Shown piece by piece: positions 31,343-39,339 of a DNA stretch of 64,000 nucleotides. The notes beneath the pieces are model-generated. The model was not told the origin of the DNA and searched no databases. It was given only the letters and a program-made list of their open reading frames with translations. Source of the DNA: Prochlorococcus marinus (GTDB lineage: Bacteria > Cyanobacteriota > Cyanobacteriia > PCC-6307 > Cyanobiaceae); assembly GCF_001180245.1 (NCBI RefSeq), contig NZ_CVSV01000045.1, positions 1-64,000 of the forward strand, in the 5' to 3' direction. Each line of letters begins with the position of its first letter. Within the stretch, counting starts at the first letter, position 1. A program made the position numbers and the translations under genes.

Positions 31343-31801
31343 ATGACAAAAGAGAGAACCTTTATTGCAATTAAACCAGATGGAGTTCAAAGAGGATATG
31401 TTTCTGAGATTATTGGCAGATTTGAAAAAAAAGGATTTAAATTGGTTGGTTTAAAGCAATTAATTCCTTCAAAAGAACTTGCTCAAAATCATTATGGATT
31501 ACATAGAGAAAGACCCTTTTTTGGTGATTTAGTAGACTTTATTTCAAGTGGGCCTGTTGTAGCAATGGTGTGGGAAGGCGAAGGAGTTATTTTGAGTGCC
31601 AGAAAACTAATAGGTGCAACAAAACCTCTGGAAGCAGAGCCTGGAACAATTAGAGGTGATTTGGCTATTGATATTGGAAGGAATATTATTCATGGTTCTG
31701 ATGGAGAAGATACAGCAAAATTTGAGATTGATCTGTGGTTTAACGCAGAGGAATTATGTGAGTGGGAAACTTCTGATTCGAAATGGCGATCTGAAAATTA
31801 A
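31343..31801 (+). CDS. ndk: Nucleoside diphosphate kinase
   Basis: Transfers gamma-phosphate between nucleoside di- and triphosphates. 152 residues with KPDGVQRG at 11-18 and the phosphohistidine His117 in NIIHGSDG. Complete and of normal length. Ends 3 bp before the 3' end of convergent thiO. Confidence 0.97.
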   Translation: MTKERTFIAIKPDGVQRGYVSEIIGRFEKKGFKLVGLKQLIPSKELAQNHYGLHRERPFFGDLVDFISSGPVVAMVWEGEGVILSARKLIGATKPLEAEPGTIRGDLAIDIGRNIIHGSDGEDTAKFEIDLWFNAEELCEWETSDSKWRSEN

Positions 31802-31804
31802 AAT

Positions 31805-32914
31805 TTAAATCGCAAATCTATCTAAACTAAATTTTTCTAAAAAGTTTTTTTCTATTTCTTTGAGATTTTTATTTTGAACTATTTTCAAAAGAAGTTCACT
31901 TGTTATTGCAGAAAATAAAACTCCATTTCTATAATGTCCTGTAGCTATAAAAAGATTTTCAATTTTTGATTTTCCAATTATTGGTTTTAGATCTGGTGTG
32001 CAAGGTCTAAATCCCCACCAATGTTCCATTTGTGGCCAATTAATAGCTTCTGGCAATAAAGAGCGAATGCCTTCTTGTAGTTGTTTTATTCCATTAGGAG
32101 TATTACCCTGATTAAATTTTGAGTCTTTTTCAACTGTCGCTCCAACTACAATTAGTCCATCATCACGGGGAACTAGATAAGTTTTTGGACCAAAAATAAC
32201 TCTTTTCAAAAAATTTGTTGGACCTTGTATTGATAGCATTTGTCCCTTCACAGGAAAGACTGGAATCTTATTAAAAATTTTTTTACTCCATGCACCGCTG
32301 CATATAATTGCTTTTTCGCAGCTAATTTTTTTTATTTCCCCAGTGGCACATAAAACTGTTGCACCTGTAATTTTGTTTTTTTCGAATGTCAAATCCTCTA
32401 CTTCTGAGCCCTCTTGAAATTCGACTCCATGCAAGGAGCATGCTCTCTCAAGAGCACGCATTAGTCTTCTTCGGTTATCTATTTGGCCATCTTGTTCAAA
32501 AAGTAAACCATGTTTCCAAATAGAATTAATTCCATTAATTTCTGTTTGAAGATCTTTGTGATTTAAATATTTTCCATATTCATAAGTGGGAAACTCTTCA
32601 AGATCTTCTTTGTTTTTAAAAGGAACTACTATGCCACATTTTTTTAAACCGCATTTAATATTGCTATCTTGTTCAATACTTTTTATCCACTTTGGAATAA
32701 GATTTTGACTTACTTGACCAAATTTTAGTAATTCATCTTCGAGCCCTTCGGCATGAGTAGCTAACATTCCTGCAGCAACAAATCCAGCTGATTCATTTCT
32801 GTTTTTGCTTAAAACTAAAACTTTGAAGTTATTTTTAGAAAATTCATAAGCAATAGATAAACCTAAAAGTCCACCGCCAATGATTAATATTGAATTTTTG
32901 GTTTCTTGTGTCAT
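31805..32914 (-). CDS. thiO: FAD-dependent glycine oxidase ThiO-like
   Basis: A 369-residue DAO-family flavoprotein: N-terminal ADP-binding motif ILIIGGGLLGLSIAYEF, substrate-domain segments, and the C-terminal FAD motif FIATGHYRNGVLFS. The family member that makes iminoglycine for the thiazole of thiamin in cyanobacteria is ThiO; other D-amino-acid or sarcosine oxidases share the fold. ThiL in the same window shows thiamin is made, but thiG is not adjacent. The call is from family resemblance. Confidence 0.83.
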   Translation of the reverse strand: MTQETKNSILIIGGGLLGLSIAYEFSKNNFKVLVLSKNRNESAGFVAAGMLATHAEGLEDELLKFGQVSQNLIPKWIKSIEQDSNIKCGLKKCGIVVPFKNKEDLEEFPTYEYGKYLNHKDLQTEINGINSIWKHGLLFEQDGQIDNRRRLMRALERACSLHGVEFQEGSEVEDLTFEKNKITGATVLCATGEIKKISCEKAIICSGAWSKKIFNKIPVFPVKGQMLSIQGPTNFLKRVIFGPKTYLVPRDDGLIVVGATVEKDSKFNQGNTPNGIKQLQEGIRSLLPEAINWPQMEHWWGFRPCTPDLKPIIGKSKIENLFIATGHYRNGVLFSAITSELLLKIVQNKNLKEIEKNFLEKFSLDRFAI

Positions 32915-32993
32915 TTAAAAATTAATATTTTTATTTGTGTTTTGGTCCTCTTTTCCTTTATATCCAATAATATTAATAAAGAGACTTTTGATA

Positions 32994-34466
32994 ATGAACA
33001 ATTTGAAATCTTGGGAAGCTGTGATTGGTTTGGAAACTCATGTTCAGCTTAATACGAAAAGTAAAATATTCACATCTGCGTCAACAGCTTTTGGTGATGC
33101 ACCTAATACGCATATAGATCCTGTAGTTTGTGGGTTGCCAGGAACTCTTCCAGTTTTAAATGAGACTGTTCTTGAGTATGCTGTAAAAACCTCGTTAGCG
33201 TTAAATTTAAACGTTGCAAAACATTGTAAATTTGATAGAAAACAATATTTTTATCCTGATCTGCCTAAAAATTATCAAATTTCACAATTTGATGAGCCAC
33301 TAGCTGAAAATGGCTGGTTAGAGGTTGAAATAATTGAAAAGGATAAAGAACCTTATATCAAAAAAATTGGTATAGAAAGGCTGCATATGGAAGAAGACGC
33401 CGGAAAACTAGTCCATTCAGGAAGTGATAGATTAGCTGGCTCTAAGTATTCTTTAGTTGATTACAATCGTGCCGGAATAGCACTTTGTGAGATTGTAAGT
33501 AAACCAGATATTAGATCAGGTAAAGAGGCATCTGAATATGCTTCAGAGATTAGAAGGACAGTTAGATATTTAGGAGTATCAGACGGAAATATGCAAGAGG
33601 GTTCATTACGCTGTGATGTCAATATTTCAGTTAGAAAAGGACCTAATGCTCCTTTTGGCACCAAAGTGGAAATAAAAAATATGAATTCATTTTCTGCAAT
33701 TCAAAAGGCTTGTGATTATGAAATAGCCAGACAAATAGAAGTTTATGAAAATGGAGGAAAAATTTTCCAAGAAACAAGGTTATGGGATGAAGCTAAGCAA
33801 TTAACGAAAAGTATGAGATTAAAAGAAGGTAGCAGTGACTATAGATATTTTCCTGATCCTGACTTAGGTCCAATTGAAATAACAAAAGCCCAACAAGAAA
33901 TATGGTTTAAAGAACTACCAGAATTACCTTCAAAGAAAAGAAATAAATATGTAAGCCAATTTGGGTTGTCTGCATATGATGCAAGGGTAATTTCTGATGA
34001 AATAAGCATGGCAAACTTTTTTGAAGAAACAGTAGCAAATGGTGCCGAGGCTAAACTAGCTTCAAATTGGGTAACAAGTGATATTGTGGGCTATTTAAAA
34101 TCAAACAAACTAAGTTTTAGTGAGTTAAAGCTTAGTCCTGAAAACCTTGCTGAAATGATTAGCATGATTTCAAAAAATATAATTAGTGGAAAAATTGCAA
34201 AAGAAATTTTACCTGAACTTATTCAAAAAAATATTTCTCCGAAAAAATTAGTTGAAGAAAAAGGCTTGGCAATGATATCTGATTCTTCAAGTATTTTACC
34301 AATAATTGATGAACTTTTAAATGAACATCCAAAAGAAGTTCAAGCATTTAAAAATGGCAAAACTAAGTTACTTGGTTTTTTTATTGGTCAACTTATGAAA
34401 AGAACCAAAGGTAAAGCTGACCCGAAACTTGCAAATAAACTTCTTATGGAAAAATTAAATAGCTAA
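32994..34466 (+). CDS. gatB: Aspartyl/glutamyl-tRNA(Asn/Gln) amidotransferase subunit B
   Basis: Component of GatCAB, which converts Glu-tRNA(Gln) to Gln-tRNA(Gln). 490 residues from the ATG at 32994 (MNNLKSWEAVIGLETHVQL). An in-frame ATG 19 codons upstream gives non-family residues and is rejected. Signature segments: FDRKQYFYPDLPKNYQISQ, RLHMEEDAGK, DYNRAGIALCEIVS and MQEGSLRCDVNISVR. The C-terminal YqeY-like tail domain is complete. GatA and GatC are not in this window. Confidence 0.96.
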   Translation: MNNLKSWEAVIGLETHVQLNTKSKIFTSASTAFGDAPNTHIDPVVCGLPGTLPVLNETVLEYAVKTSLALNLNVAKHCKFDRKQYFYPDLPKNYQISQFDEPLAENGWLEVEIIEKDKEPYIKKIGIERLHMEEDAGKLVHSGSDRLAGSKYSLVDYNRAGIALCEIVSKPDIRSGKEASEYASEIRRTVRYLGVSDGNMQEGSLRCDVNISVRKGPNAPFGTKVEIKNMNSFSAIQKACDYEIARQIEVYENGGKIFQETRLWDEAKQLTKSMRLKEGSSDYRYFPDPDLGPIEITKAQQEIWFKELPELPSKKRNKYVSQFGLSAYDARVISDEISMANFFEETVANGAEAKLASNWVTSDIVGYLKSNKLSFSELKLSPENLAEMISMISKNIISGKIAKEILPELIQKNISPKKLVEEKGLAMISDSSSILPIIDELLNEHPKEVQAFKNGKTKLLGFFIGQLMKRTKGKADPKLANKLLMEKLNS

Positions 34467-34485
34467 AGCTTAAAGAAGCTCTTTT
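34467..34485 (+). terminator. Weak hairpin with T run at the gatB end
   Basis: AGCTT and AAGCT flank an AAAG loop (34467-34480), followed by CTTTT. It covers the gatB stop codon and the 3' end of convergent coaE. The short stem makes this a weak candidate. Confidence 0.3.
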
Positions 34486-35087
34486 ATAATATTAATCCAT
34501 TTAGTTTGATCATCCGAATTATCTAAAATGATATCTGAAAATTTTCTTTTTTCTTCAAAACTTAATTGAAAATCTATCAATTCGCATGCTTCTTTTTCAC
34601 TAATTTTATCTCTTTTGATAAGTCTTTTTTTTTGTAGTTCTGTAGGACATTTAACTAACCATATTTCAGTGCAAATATCTTCAAACTTTGCTTCAAATAA
34701 TAATGGAATAACTAATATTAAAGTTTGATTATTTTTATATTGATTGCATTCTTCTATCATTTTTTCTTTGATTAAGGGGTGAAGCAGTTTTTCAATCCAT
34801 TCTTTGCTTTTTGAATGTTTAAAAATAATGTTCCTTAAAAGTTTTCTGTTAATTTCCCTTTTTGAATTGTTGTTATTATCAATAATTTTATTACCAAAAT
34901 AATCACAAATTTTCTTATATCCATATGTGTTTGGTTTGATTAATTCTCTTGATAAATGATCTGCATCTAATATTGGAATGTTTTTATTTTTTCTAATGTA
35001 ACTAGTTATGGTTGACTTCCCACTTGCAATACCTCCCGTTAAACCAATTCTTCTTTGGTTGTTTTTTGATTTTTGAAGAATATCCAT
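34470..35087 (-). CDS. coaE: Dephospho-CoA kinase
   Basis: Last step of coenzyme A synthesis. 205 residues with the P-loop GLTGGIASGKSTI, DADHLSREL (substrate Asp) and IPLLFEAKFEDI. Normal length. Convergent with gatB (4-base gap), divergent from argJ. Confidence 0.95.
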   Translation of the reverse strand: MDILQKSKNNQRRIGLTGGIASGKSTITSYIRKNKNIPILDADHLSRELIKPNTYGYKKICDYFGNKIIDNNNNSKREINRKLLRNIIFKHSKSKEWIEKLLHPLIKEKMIEECNQYKNNQTLILVIPLLFEAKFEDICTEIWLVKCPTELQKKRLIKRDKISEKEACELIDFQLSFEEKRKFSDIILDNSDDQTKWINIIKELL

Positions 35088-35163
35088 ATAATTAATAATA
35101 ATCTAATGACTTAGTTCCTTTAGTATTAAAGAGTAGTTAGTATAAATTAAAATACAAAAAAGT

Positions 35164-36402
35164 TTGAGCCAGTTAGATTCCAATTGGTCGTTTGTTGATG
35201 ACACTAAGGTAACACCCAAGGGGTTTCTTTTTGCTGGGATATCTGCTGGATTAAAAGCCTCTAATAAAAAAGATTTAGCACTAATACTCGCTCCAAAAGG
35301 AAGTATCTTTTGTGGGATGTTTACCCAATCAATAGTTCGCGCTTCTTGTGTGGATATTTGTGAGGAAAGGATTAAAACAACTTCAGGTTTTGTACGAGCA
35401 ATACTAATTAATTCTGGTCAAGCGAATGCATGCACAGGAAATCTTGGAATTCAACATTTTCAAATTGCTACAGGAAAGATTGCTGAACTTTTAGGAATAA
35501 AAGAAGAAGAAGTTTTAATGTGCTCAACTGGTGTAATTGGTGTTCCAATTCAAATAAATAATTTAATAAAAAATTTACCGGAATTAGTTAGTGATTTAAA
35601 GAGTAGTAATTTTCAAAATGCAGCAGAAGCAATTTTAACTACTGATTTGACTTTGAAAAAAGTTTTAATAGAGACGACTATTCAAGGTAGAAAAATAAAA
35701 ATAGCAGGATTTGCAAAAGGTTCAGGAATGATTTATCCCAACATGGCTACAATGCTTGCTTTTCTAACCTGTGATGCTGGTATTCAAAAAGAAGAATGGG
35801 ACAAAATGATTGCTAATGCGGTTAAAAAATCGTTTAATGCAATAACAGTTGATGGCGAGACAAGCACAAATGATTCTTTTGTTGGAATCAATGCAGGAGA
35901 GAAAATTGAAAAAAGGTTTTTTCCAATTATTCAAAAAGGAATTGATATTGTATGTCAAAACTTGGCAAAAAATATTGCAAGGGATGGAGAGGGAGCAAAT
36001 TGTTTATTAGAAGTTATGGTTCAAGGAGCAAAAAATACTGATGATGCAATTATGCTCGCGAAATCTATTTGTAATTCTGCTTTGGTAAAAACTGCGATAC
36101 ATGGTTGTGATCCTAATTGGGGAAGAATCATTTCTGCTGCAGGTAATTCTGGAGTTAAATTCAACTTAAATGAAGTTGACTTGTATATAGGAAACGCTCA
36201 GATTTTGGAAAACGGCAAGTTAAATAAATATGATCCACAAAAAATCACAGACTATATTAAGTCCAGAATGAAAGGTAGATATTTAGTAGATGATATTGTA
36301 AAAATTATGATTAATCTAAATTCTGGCGAATCTAAAGGCACAGCTTGGGGTTGCGATCTTTCTAATAAGTATGTCGAAATAAACTCAGAATATACAACTT
36401 AG
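35164..36402 (+). CDS. argJ: Bifunctional ornithine acetyltransferase / N-acetylglutamate synthase ArgJ
   Basis: Recycles the acetyl group in arginine synthesis. 412 residues from a TTG start (MSQLDSNWSFVDD). The self-cleavage site between Ala195 and Thr196 is visible in GMIYPNMATMLAF; Thr196 becomes the nucleophile of the beta chain. Other family segments are NSGQANACTG and HGCDPNWGRI. Complete. A long palindromic hairpin lies about 180 bp downstream. Confidence 0.95.
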   Translation: MSQLDSNWSFVDDTKVTPKGFLFAGISAGLKASNKKDLALILAPKGSIFCGMFTQSIVRASCVDICEERIKTTSGFVRAILINSGQANACTGNLGIQHFQIATGKIAELLGIKEEEVLMCSTGVIGVPIQINNLIKNLPELVSDLKSSNFQNAAEAILTTDLTLKKVLIETTIQGRKIKIAGFAKGSGMIYPNMATMLAFLTCDAGIQKEEWDKMIANAVKKSFNAITVDGETSTNDSFVGINAGEKIEKRFFPIIQKGIDIVCQNLAKNIARDGEGANCLLEVMVQGAKNTDDAIMLAKSICNSALVKTAIHGCDPNWGRIISAAGNSGVKFNLNEVDLYIGNAQILENGKLNKYDPQKITDYIKSRMKGRYLVDDIVKIMINLNSGESKGTAWGCDLSNKYVEINSEYTT

Positions 36403-36439
36403 GTATTGTGATCTCAAATTTATAAAATTATCAAGTCTA

Positions 36440-36515
36440 TATTTGGTTTTTAAGGATCAAAATGGCAAAAACGGTTGCACAACATTAAAAGTGCGACTTA
36501 TATGTGATTTTGATG
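36440..36515 (+). other. Short coding-like remnant and repeated string downstream of argJ
   Basis: Plus-strand frame TAA-GSKWQKRLHNIKSATYM-TGA (36452-36505) is open for 17 codons and not random-looking, but has no start codon. An overlapping ATG gives only MAKTVAQH. The upstream string GGTTTTTAAGGATCAAAAT matches the string near 18783 apart from one T. It may be a gene tail left by a deletion or a small noncoding repeat. I cannot assign a function. Confidence 0.3.
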
Positions 36516-36583
36516 CGCACCATAATAATTTTAATTAGCCCAGATAAGCTCTAAATTAAGGAAGAGATAGTTATAGCACTTAA

Positions 36584-36611
36584 AGACCTATGCAAGATCT
36601 TGCATAGGTCT
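36584..36611. terminator. Perfect 28-bp palindrome, probable bidirectional terminator
   Basis: AGACCTATGCAAGA and its exact reverse complement TCTTGCATAGGTCT abut with no spacer (axis at 36597.5). In RNA this forms a 12-bp stem with a tight loop. It is followed by TTAAATTTTTTAA on the plus strand and preceded by an A/T-rich stretch for the minus strand. It sits between the ends of argJ (+) and the autotransporter gene (-), where a two-way terminator is expected. Confidence 0.7.
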
Positions 36612-36622
36612 CATTAAATTTT

Positions 36623-37219
36623 TTAATTGAGTTTATAGACTGCCAAATCTTTTGATTTGATTCCGATCAAAGTAATCTTTTCTAATCTTTCTAATCTTGA
36701 TAAAAGAGCTTTGTTTTGAGCAATGATTGTTTGATTTTTAGTTGCTAAATTTTTATTTTGAGAAATAATTTTCTTGTTCTTTTCTTCAAGAGAGTAAATT
36801 TTTTCTTCCATACTTTCTTTTTCTTTCATACTTATTTGGGTAGGTTTTTTTAATCCACCTAATTTAAAAACAAATCCTGCTTTAACAACTCCGCTTTCTA
36901 AAGTTCCGCTACCATAAGATTTGGAACCACCAAAGACATAAGATCCACCAGCATTTATATCAACTCTTTCATTTACTTTAGAAGCACAACCAAAACCAAT
37001 CGCATACCTACTGCTGTAAGCACCAGTTCCAACTCCACAACTCAGTTTGGATTCTTTCGATGTTTGAGGTAAAGCAGATAATGCTGCTGTAAGTGCTGTT
37101 GACCCTGCAACTCCTTCTCCAAGATTTTTGATATTTGTTTTATTAGTAGAAATATTATTTTTATTGGTTGTAATTTGAGCGTTATTACCTGCTTGTACTT
37201 CTACTCCATCAATTAACAA
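36623..37219 (-). CDS. YadA-like trimeric autotransporter, 3' part (membrane anchor plus coiled coil)
   Basis: About 198 residues from the first usable start codon after the frame change at 37344-37350. The open frame itself runs back to the A7 run, and the 5' gene part continues into it. It contains a short stalk (NNAQITTNKNNISTNKTNIK), an anchor-like beta region of four strands (ALTAALSALPQ, SCGVGTGAYSSRYAIGFGC, VDINAGGSYVFGG, GVVKAGFVFKLGG), then an unusual 60-residue coiled coil (about 130-185, rich in E, K, N, Q) after the anchor. YadA anchors normally end the protein. On its own it has no signal peptide, so it is either the tail of a frameshifted product or a dead fragment. Confidence 0.75.
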   Translation of the reverse strand: MLIDGVEVQAGNNAQITTNKNNISTNKTNIKNLGEGVAGSTALTAALSALPQTSKESKLSCGVGTGAYSSRYAIGFGCASKVNERVDINAGGSYVFGGSKSYGSGTLESGVVKAGFVFKLGGLKKPTQISMKEKESMEEKIYSLEEKNKKIISQNKNLATKNQTIIAQNKALLSRLERLEKITLIGIKSKDLAVYKLN

Positions 37220-37308
37220 TTTGCTGCCATTGGTGACATTGATATCGATTGCATTACCATTTTCATCTTTAGCGTAAAGTTTTTGGACACCATCTTCTTC
37301 TTTTGTAA

Positions 37309-38010
37309 TTAGTGAATTTTTACCAATATGAATTTCACCAGAATTTTTTTGGTAATCAGTGAAACCCCATCAACCGTTAAACCTTCTGAGGTTATGTCAA
37401 TGTCATTGCCATCTGCGCCAATTTGAACAGAACCATCTGAATTTTTAGTAATAACAGCAGCGCCATCAATATTCAAACCATCAGAAACTATATCAATATC
37501 ATCCGTATCTCCACCAATTTGAACAGAACCATCTGAATTTTTAGTAATAACAGCAGCACCATCAATATTCAAACCATCAGAAACTACATCAATATCATCC
37601 GTATCTCCACCAATTTGAACTGAACCATCTGTGTTTCTTTGTACTGCATATTTGCTATAAGTTTGGTTAAAGTCGGCTTTCCAGTTTGTTCCTAAGTCTG
37701 TAAAAGTTTCAGTTGATCCATTATATTTTAGTAATTTACTTGTTCTAGCTCCACCCACACTTGTTTGTTCTTCTGCATAGAGAATTAAATTATTTTCATC
37801 GTCAACCCAAGATAAGCTTGGAGTAATACCAATATATGTTGCAGTTCTAGTTACTCCTGAATCACATGATCCTGTGCTGGAATCACACTTTTTGATTAAC
37901 AAAGTATCAGATGTTGATTTAACTCCATATGTATCCCATTCTGCGTTAGCAGAATAACTAACTAATAATAAAGCTGATGTAAAAAATGAATAAGTAAAGA
38001 ATTTCCTCAT
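37309..38010 (-). CDS. YadA-like trimeric autotransporter, 5' part (signal peptide and repeats)
   Basis: 233 residues in the zero frame, the last 11 or so being out-of-frame residues after an A7 run. A signal peptide (FFTYSFFTSALLLVSYSANA) is followed by a head-like region with two Cys (KKCDSSTGSCDSG), then three near-identical 32-residue repeats (126-221) of the pattern DGSVQIGGDTDDIDxVSDGL. Adding one base (or removing two) at 37344-37350 joins this frame to the anchor part and gives one protein of about 462 residues. It is probably a surface adhesin or envelope-tethering protein (inference from YadA-type anchors). Confidence 0.75.
   Translation of the reverse strand: MRKFFTYSFFTSALLLVSYSANAEWDTYGVKSTSDTLLIKKCDSSTGSCDSGVTRTATYIGITPSLSWVDDENNLILYAEEQTSVGGARTSKLLKYNGSTETFTDLGTNWKADFNQTYSKYAVQRNTDGSVQIGGDTDDIDVVSDGLNIDGAAVITKNSDGSVQIGGDTDDIDIVSDGLNIDGAAVITKNSDGSVQIGADGNDIDITSEGLTVDGVSLITKKILVKFILVKIH
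37344..37350 (-). other. A7 run at the frame break of the autotransporter gene
   Basis: On the minus strand ACC is followed by seven A and TTCTGG. The zero frame reads T-K-K-I-L and stops 10 codons later. With eight A the frame reads T-K-K-N-S-G-E-I-H-I-G and stays open to the end of the anchor part. With five A it reads T-K-N-S-G, which matches the ITKNSDG junction of the upstream repeats exactly. Slippage of polymerase or ribosome, a recent mutation, or a sequencing error would all look like this. Confidence 0.8.
37348..37635 (-). repeat. Three tandem 96-bp repeats inside the autotransporter gene
   Basis: Units at 37635-37540, 37539-37444 and 37443-37348 encode 32 residues each (NxDGSVQIG...ITK). 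Units 1 and 2 differ at only a few bases; unit 3 is more diverged (GADGNDIDITSEGLTVDG). Such repeats in stalk regions expand and contract by recombination and set fibre length. Confidence 0.85.
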
Positions 38011-38341
38011 AATAAATTAGGCTTTTTTTTAATTATGCTCCTGAAAAATAAATTGCAGTATTTTTTTTAGAGGTCACAATTCAATATCATTTTATAATCG
38101 ATTAAGTAACACAAACTCATGAAAGTTTGATGATTATTTAACAAGTAGTGGAGTCAGATGACTTTGTGACTGAAGTAATATGCACAACAAAATGTTATTG
38201 ATACCACTAATATGTCAAAGTTCAAATCCTAAAAGTGTGATCCTAGTGTGATTTGTATAGGTAATATTGAAGTCAGTTATATCAATAGATTAGAGATAGG
38301 TGCATAATCAACACACATAGTGTGCATCAATAGCGAATATA
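38011..38341. other. 331-bp gene-free stretch upstream of the autotransporter gene
   Basis: It should contain the minus-strand promoter of the autotransporter gene. Small inverted repeats are visible: CAAACT/AGTTTG (38111-38128) and CACAC-ATA-GTGTG (about 38311-38323), plus a repeated GTGTGAT. I see no convincing open frame or RNA gene. Confidence 0.5.
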
Positions 38342-38608
38342 CTACTTAAGTTTTAGTAAATCTAATGGTAGATATTCATTTATATAAAGAAACAGTATTG
38401 TCAAAGTTCCAATTACAGAGCCTATAAAACCTCCAAAAAAATTAACTAATAATCCAGATTGTCTAATTTTTGTGTCTTCGTTTTTTTCTTCTTTAAAATT
38501 AGGAGAATCAACTACTTTTAAGCGCTGATTGGTTGTTGGTTGTTTAAGTTGTTGATGTCGGATGAGGGCTTCGAAATCAGGCATGGAATTTGTGAGGCAA
38601 TTGAACAA
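38342..38608 (-). CDS. Small membrane protein overlapping the parA-like gene
   Basis: 88 residues (80 if translation begins at the second Met, 38584). The N-terminal half is soluble (MPDFEALIRHQQLKQ), and one membrane segment lies near the end (LLVNFFGGFIGSVIGTLTILFLYI, about 53-76). The gene overlaps the 3' end of the ParA-like gene by 67-91 bp in another frame, so both are probably translated from one mRNA. A membrane partner for a ParA/MinD-like ATPase is an attractive but unproven idea. Confidence 0.6.
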   Translation of the reverse strand: MFNCLTNSMPDFEALIRHQQLKQPTTNQRLKVVDSPNFKEEKNEDTKIRQSGLLVNFFGGFIGSVIGTLTILFLYINEYLPLDLLKLK

Positions 38609-39189
38609 TAAGCAGACCAGCCCGTCATTCGACGAGGATCTGATCTACCTAAATCGTCTACAGCTTCAAATACAGCATTGCCCGAGGCTTCTGCTTTATC
38701 AAACGCTGAAAGTAAGGGTATGAATGTATCAAAAACATACAAACCAAAATTTTCTAGAGCTGCTTTGGCTTGTTGCGCTGCTTTTTGCTGTCTAAAATCA
38801 ACTTTTACTATTACTACTGCATGGTTAACTTTTAAGTTGCTTAATAAATTATCTAATTCAACAGTTAATTCTACTGATCTTGCTTTAGCAGTTGTAGGTA
38901 AGATAACTAAGTCTGAACCATAAGCTAAGTGTTTAAGTTCTTCTTGATCACTGCTAGCTTGGCCATCAGTTATTACAATTTCTGATGATCTTGATGCTTT
39001 AGCAGCTGAACTGACAGGAAAAACTGGAAATGCAAGATTGCCTCTTGATGCGTATGCTAAAGCAGATCTATTCTTGTCGGCATCGACTATGCAAACTTTT
39101 TTACCTTCAGAATGCCAAACACTAGCAAGGTGAATACTTGTGCAGGTTTTGGCCACACCCCCTTTTTGTCCGCAAACGGTAATGAACAA
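38518..39189 (-). CDS. ParA/MinD-type ATPase (orphan)
   Basis: 223 residues with the deviant Walker A motif GQKGGVAKT (Gln8-Thr15), a DADKNRSA motif near residue 40 and VITDGQAS in the Walker B area. ParA-family ATPases position DNA, plasmids or protein complexes. No parB or centromere-like repeat is next to it; its companion is a small membrane protein overlapping its end. It is diverged from an aldo/keto reductase gene. Chromosomal ParA orphans are known in picocyanobacteria, but the cargo here is unknown. Confidence 0.85.
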   Translation of the reverse strand: MFITVCGQKGGVAKTCTSIHLASVWHSEGKKVCIVDADKNRSALAYASRGNLAFPVFPVSSAAKASRSSEIVITDGQASSDQEELKHLAYGSDLVILPTTAKARSVELTVELDNLLSNLKVNHAVVIVKVDFRQQKAAQQAKAALENFGLYVFDTFIPLLSAFDKAEASGNAVFEAVDDLGRSDPRRMTGWSAYCSIASQIPCLISKPSSDINNLNNQQPISA

Positions 39190-39339
39190 TTTTTTATTTT
39201 TATTTCTCTTACTTTGGAGAATAATTTCTCAATGTCAAGAGAAATTGATTTTTAATCCTTTAAAACTTATTTTTTGAAATATTTTAAATAAGTTGATATT
39301 TTTAGATAACCTTATAAAGTTCCTTAATTAAATTGTTTA

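Noticed and set aside
37220-37308. Spacer between two separate genes in the autotransporter region
   Set aside because: This stretch is fully open in the anchor frame and continues to the A7 run, so it is coding sequence of the split gene.
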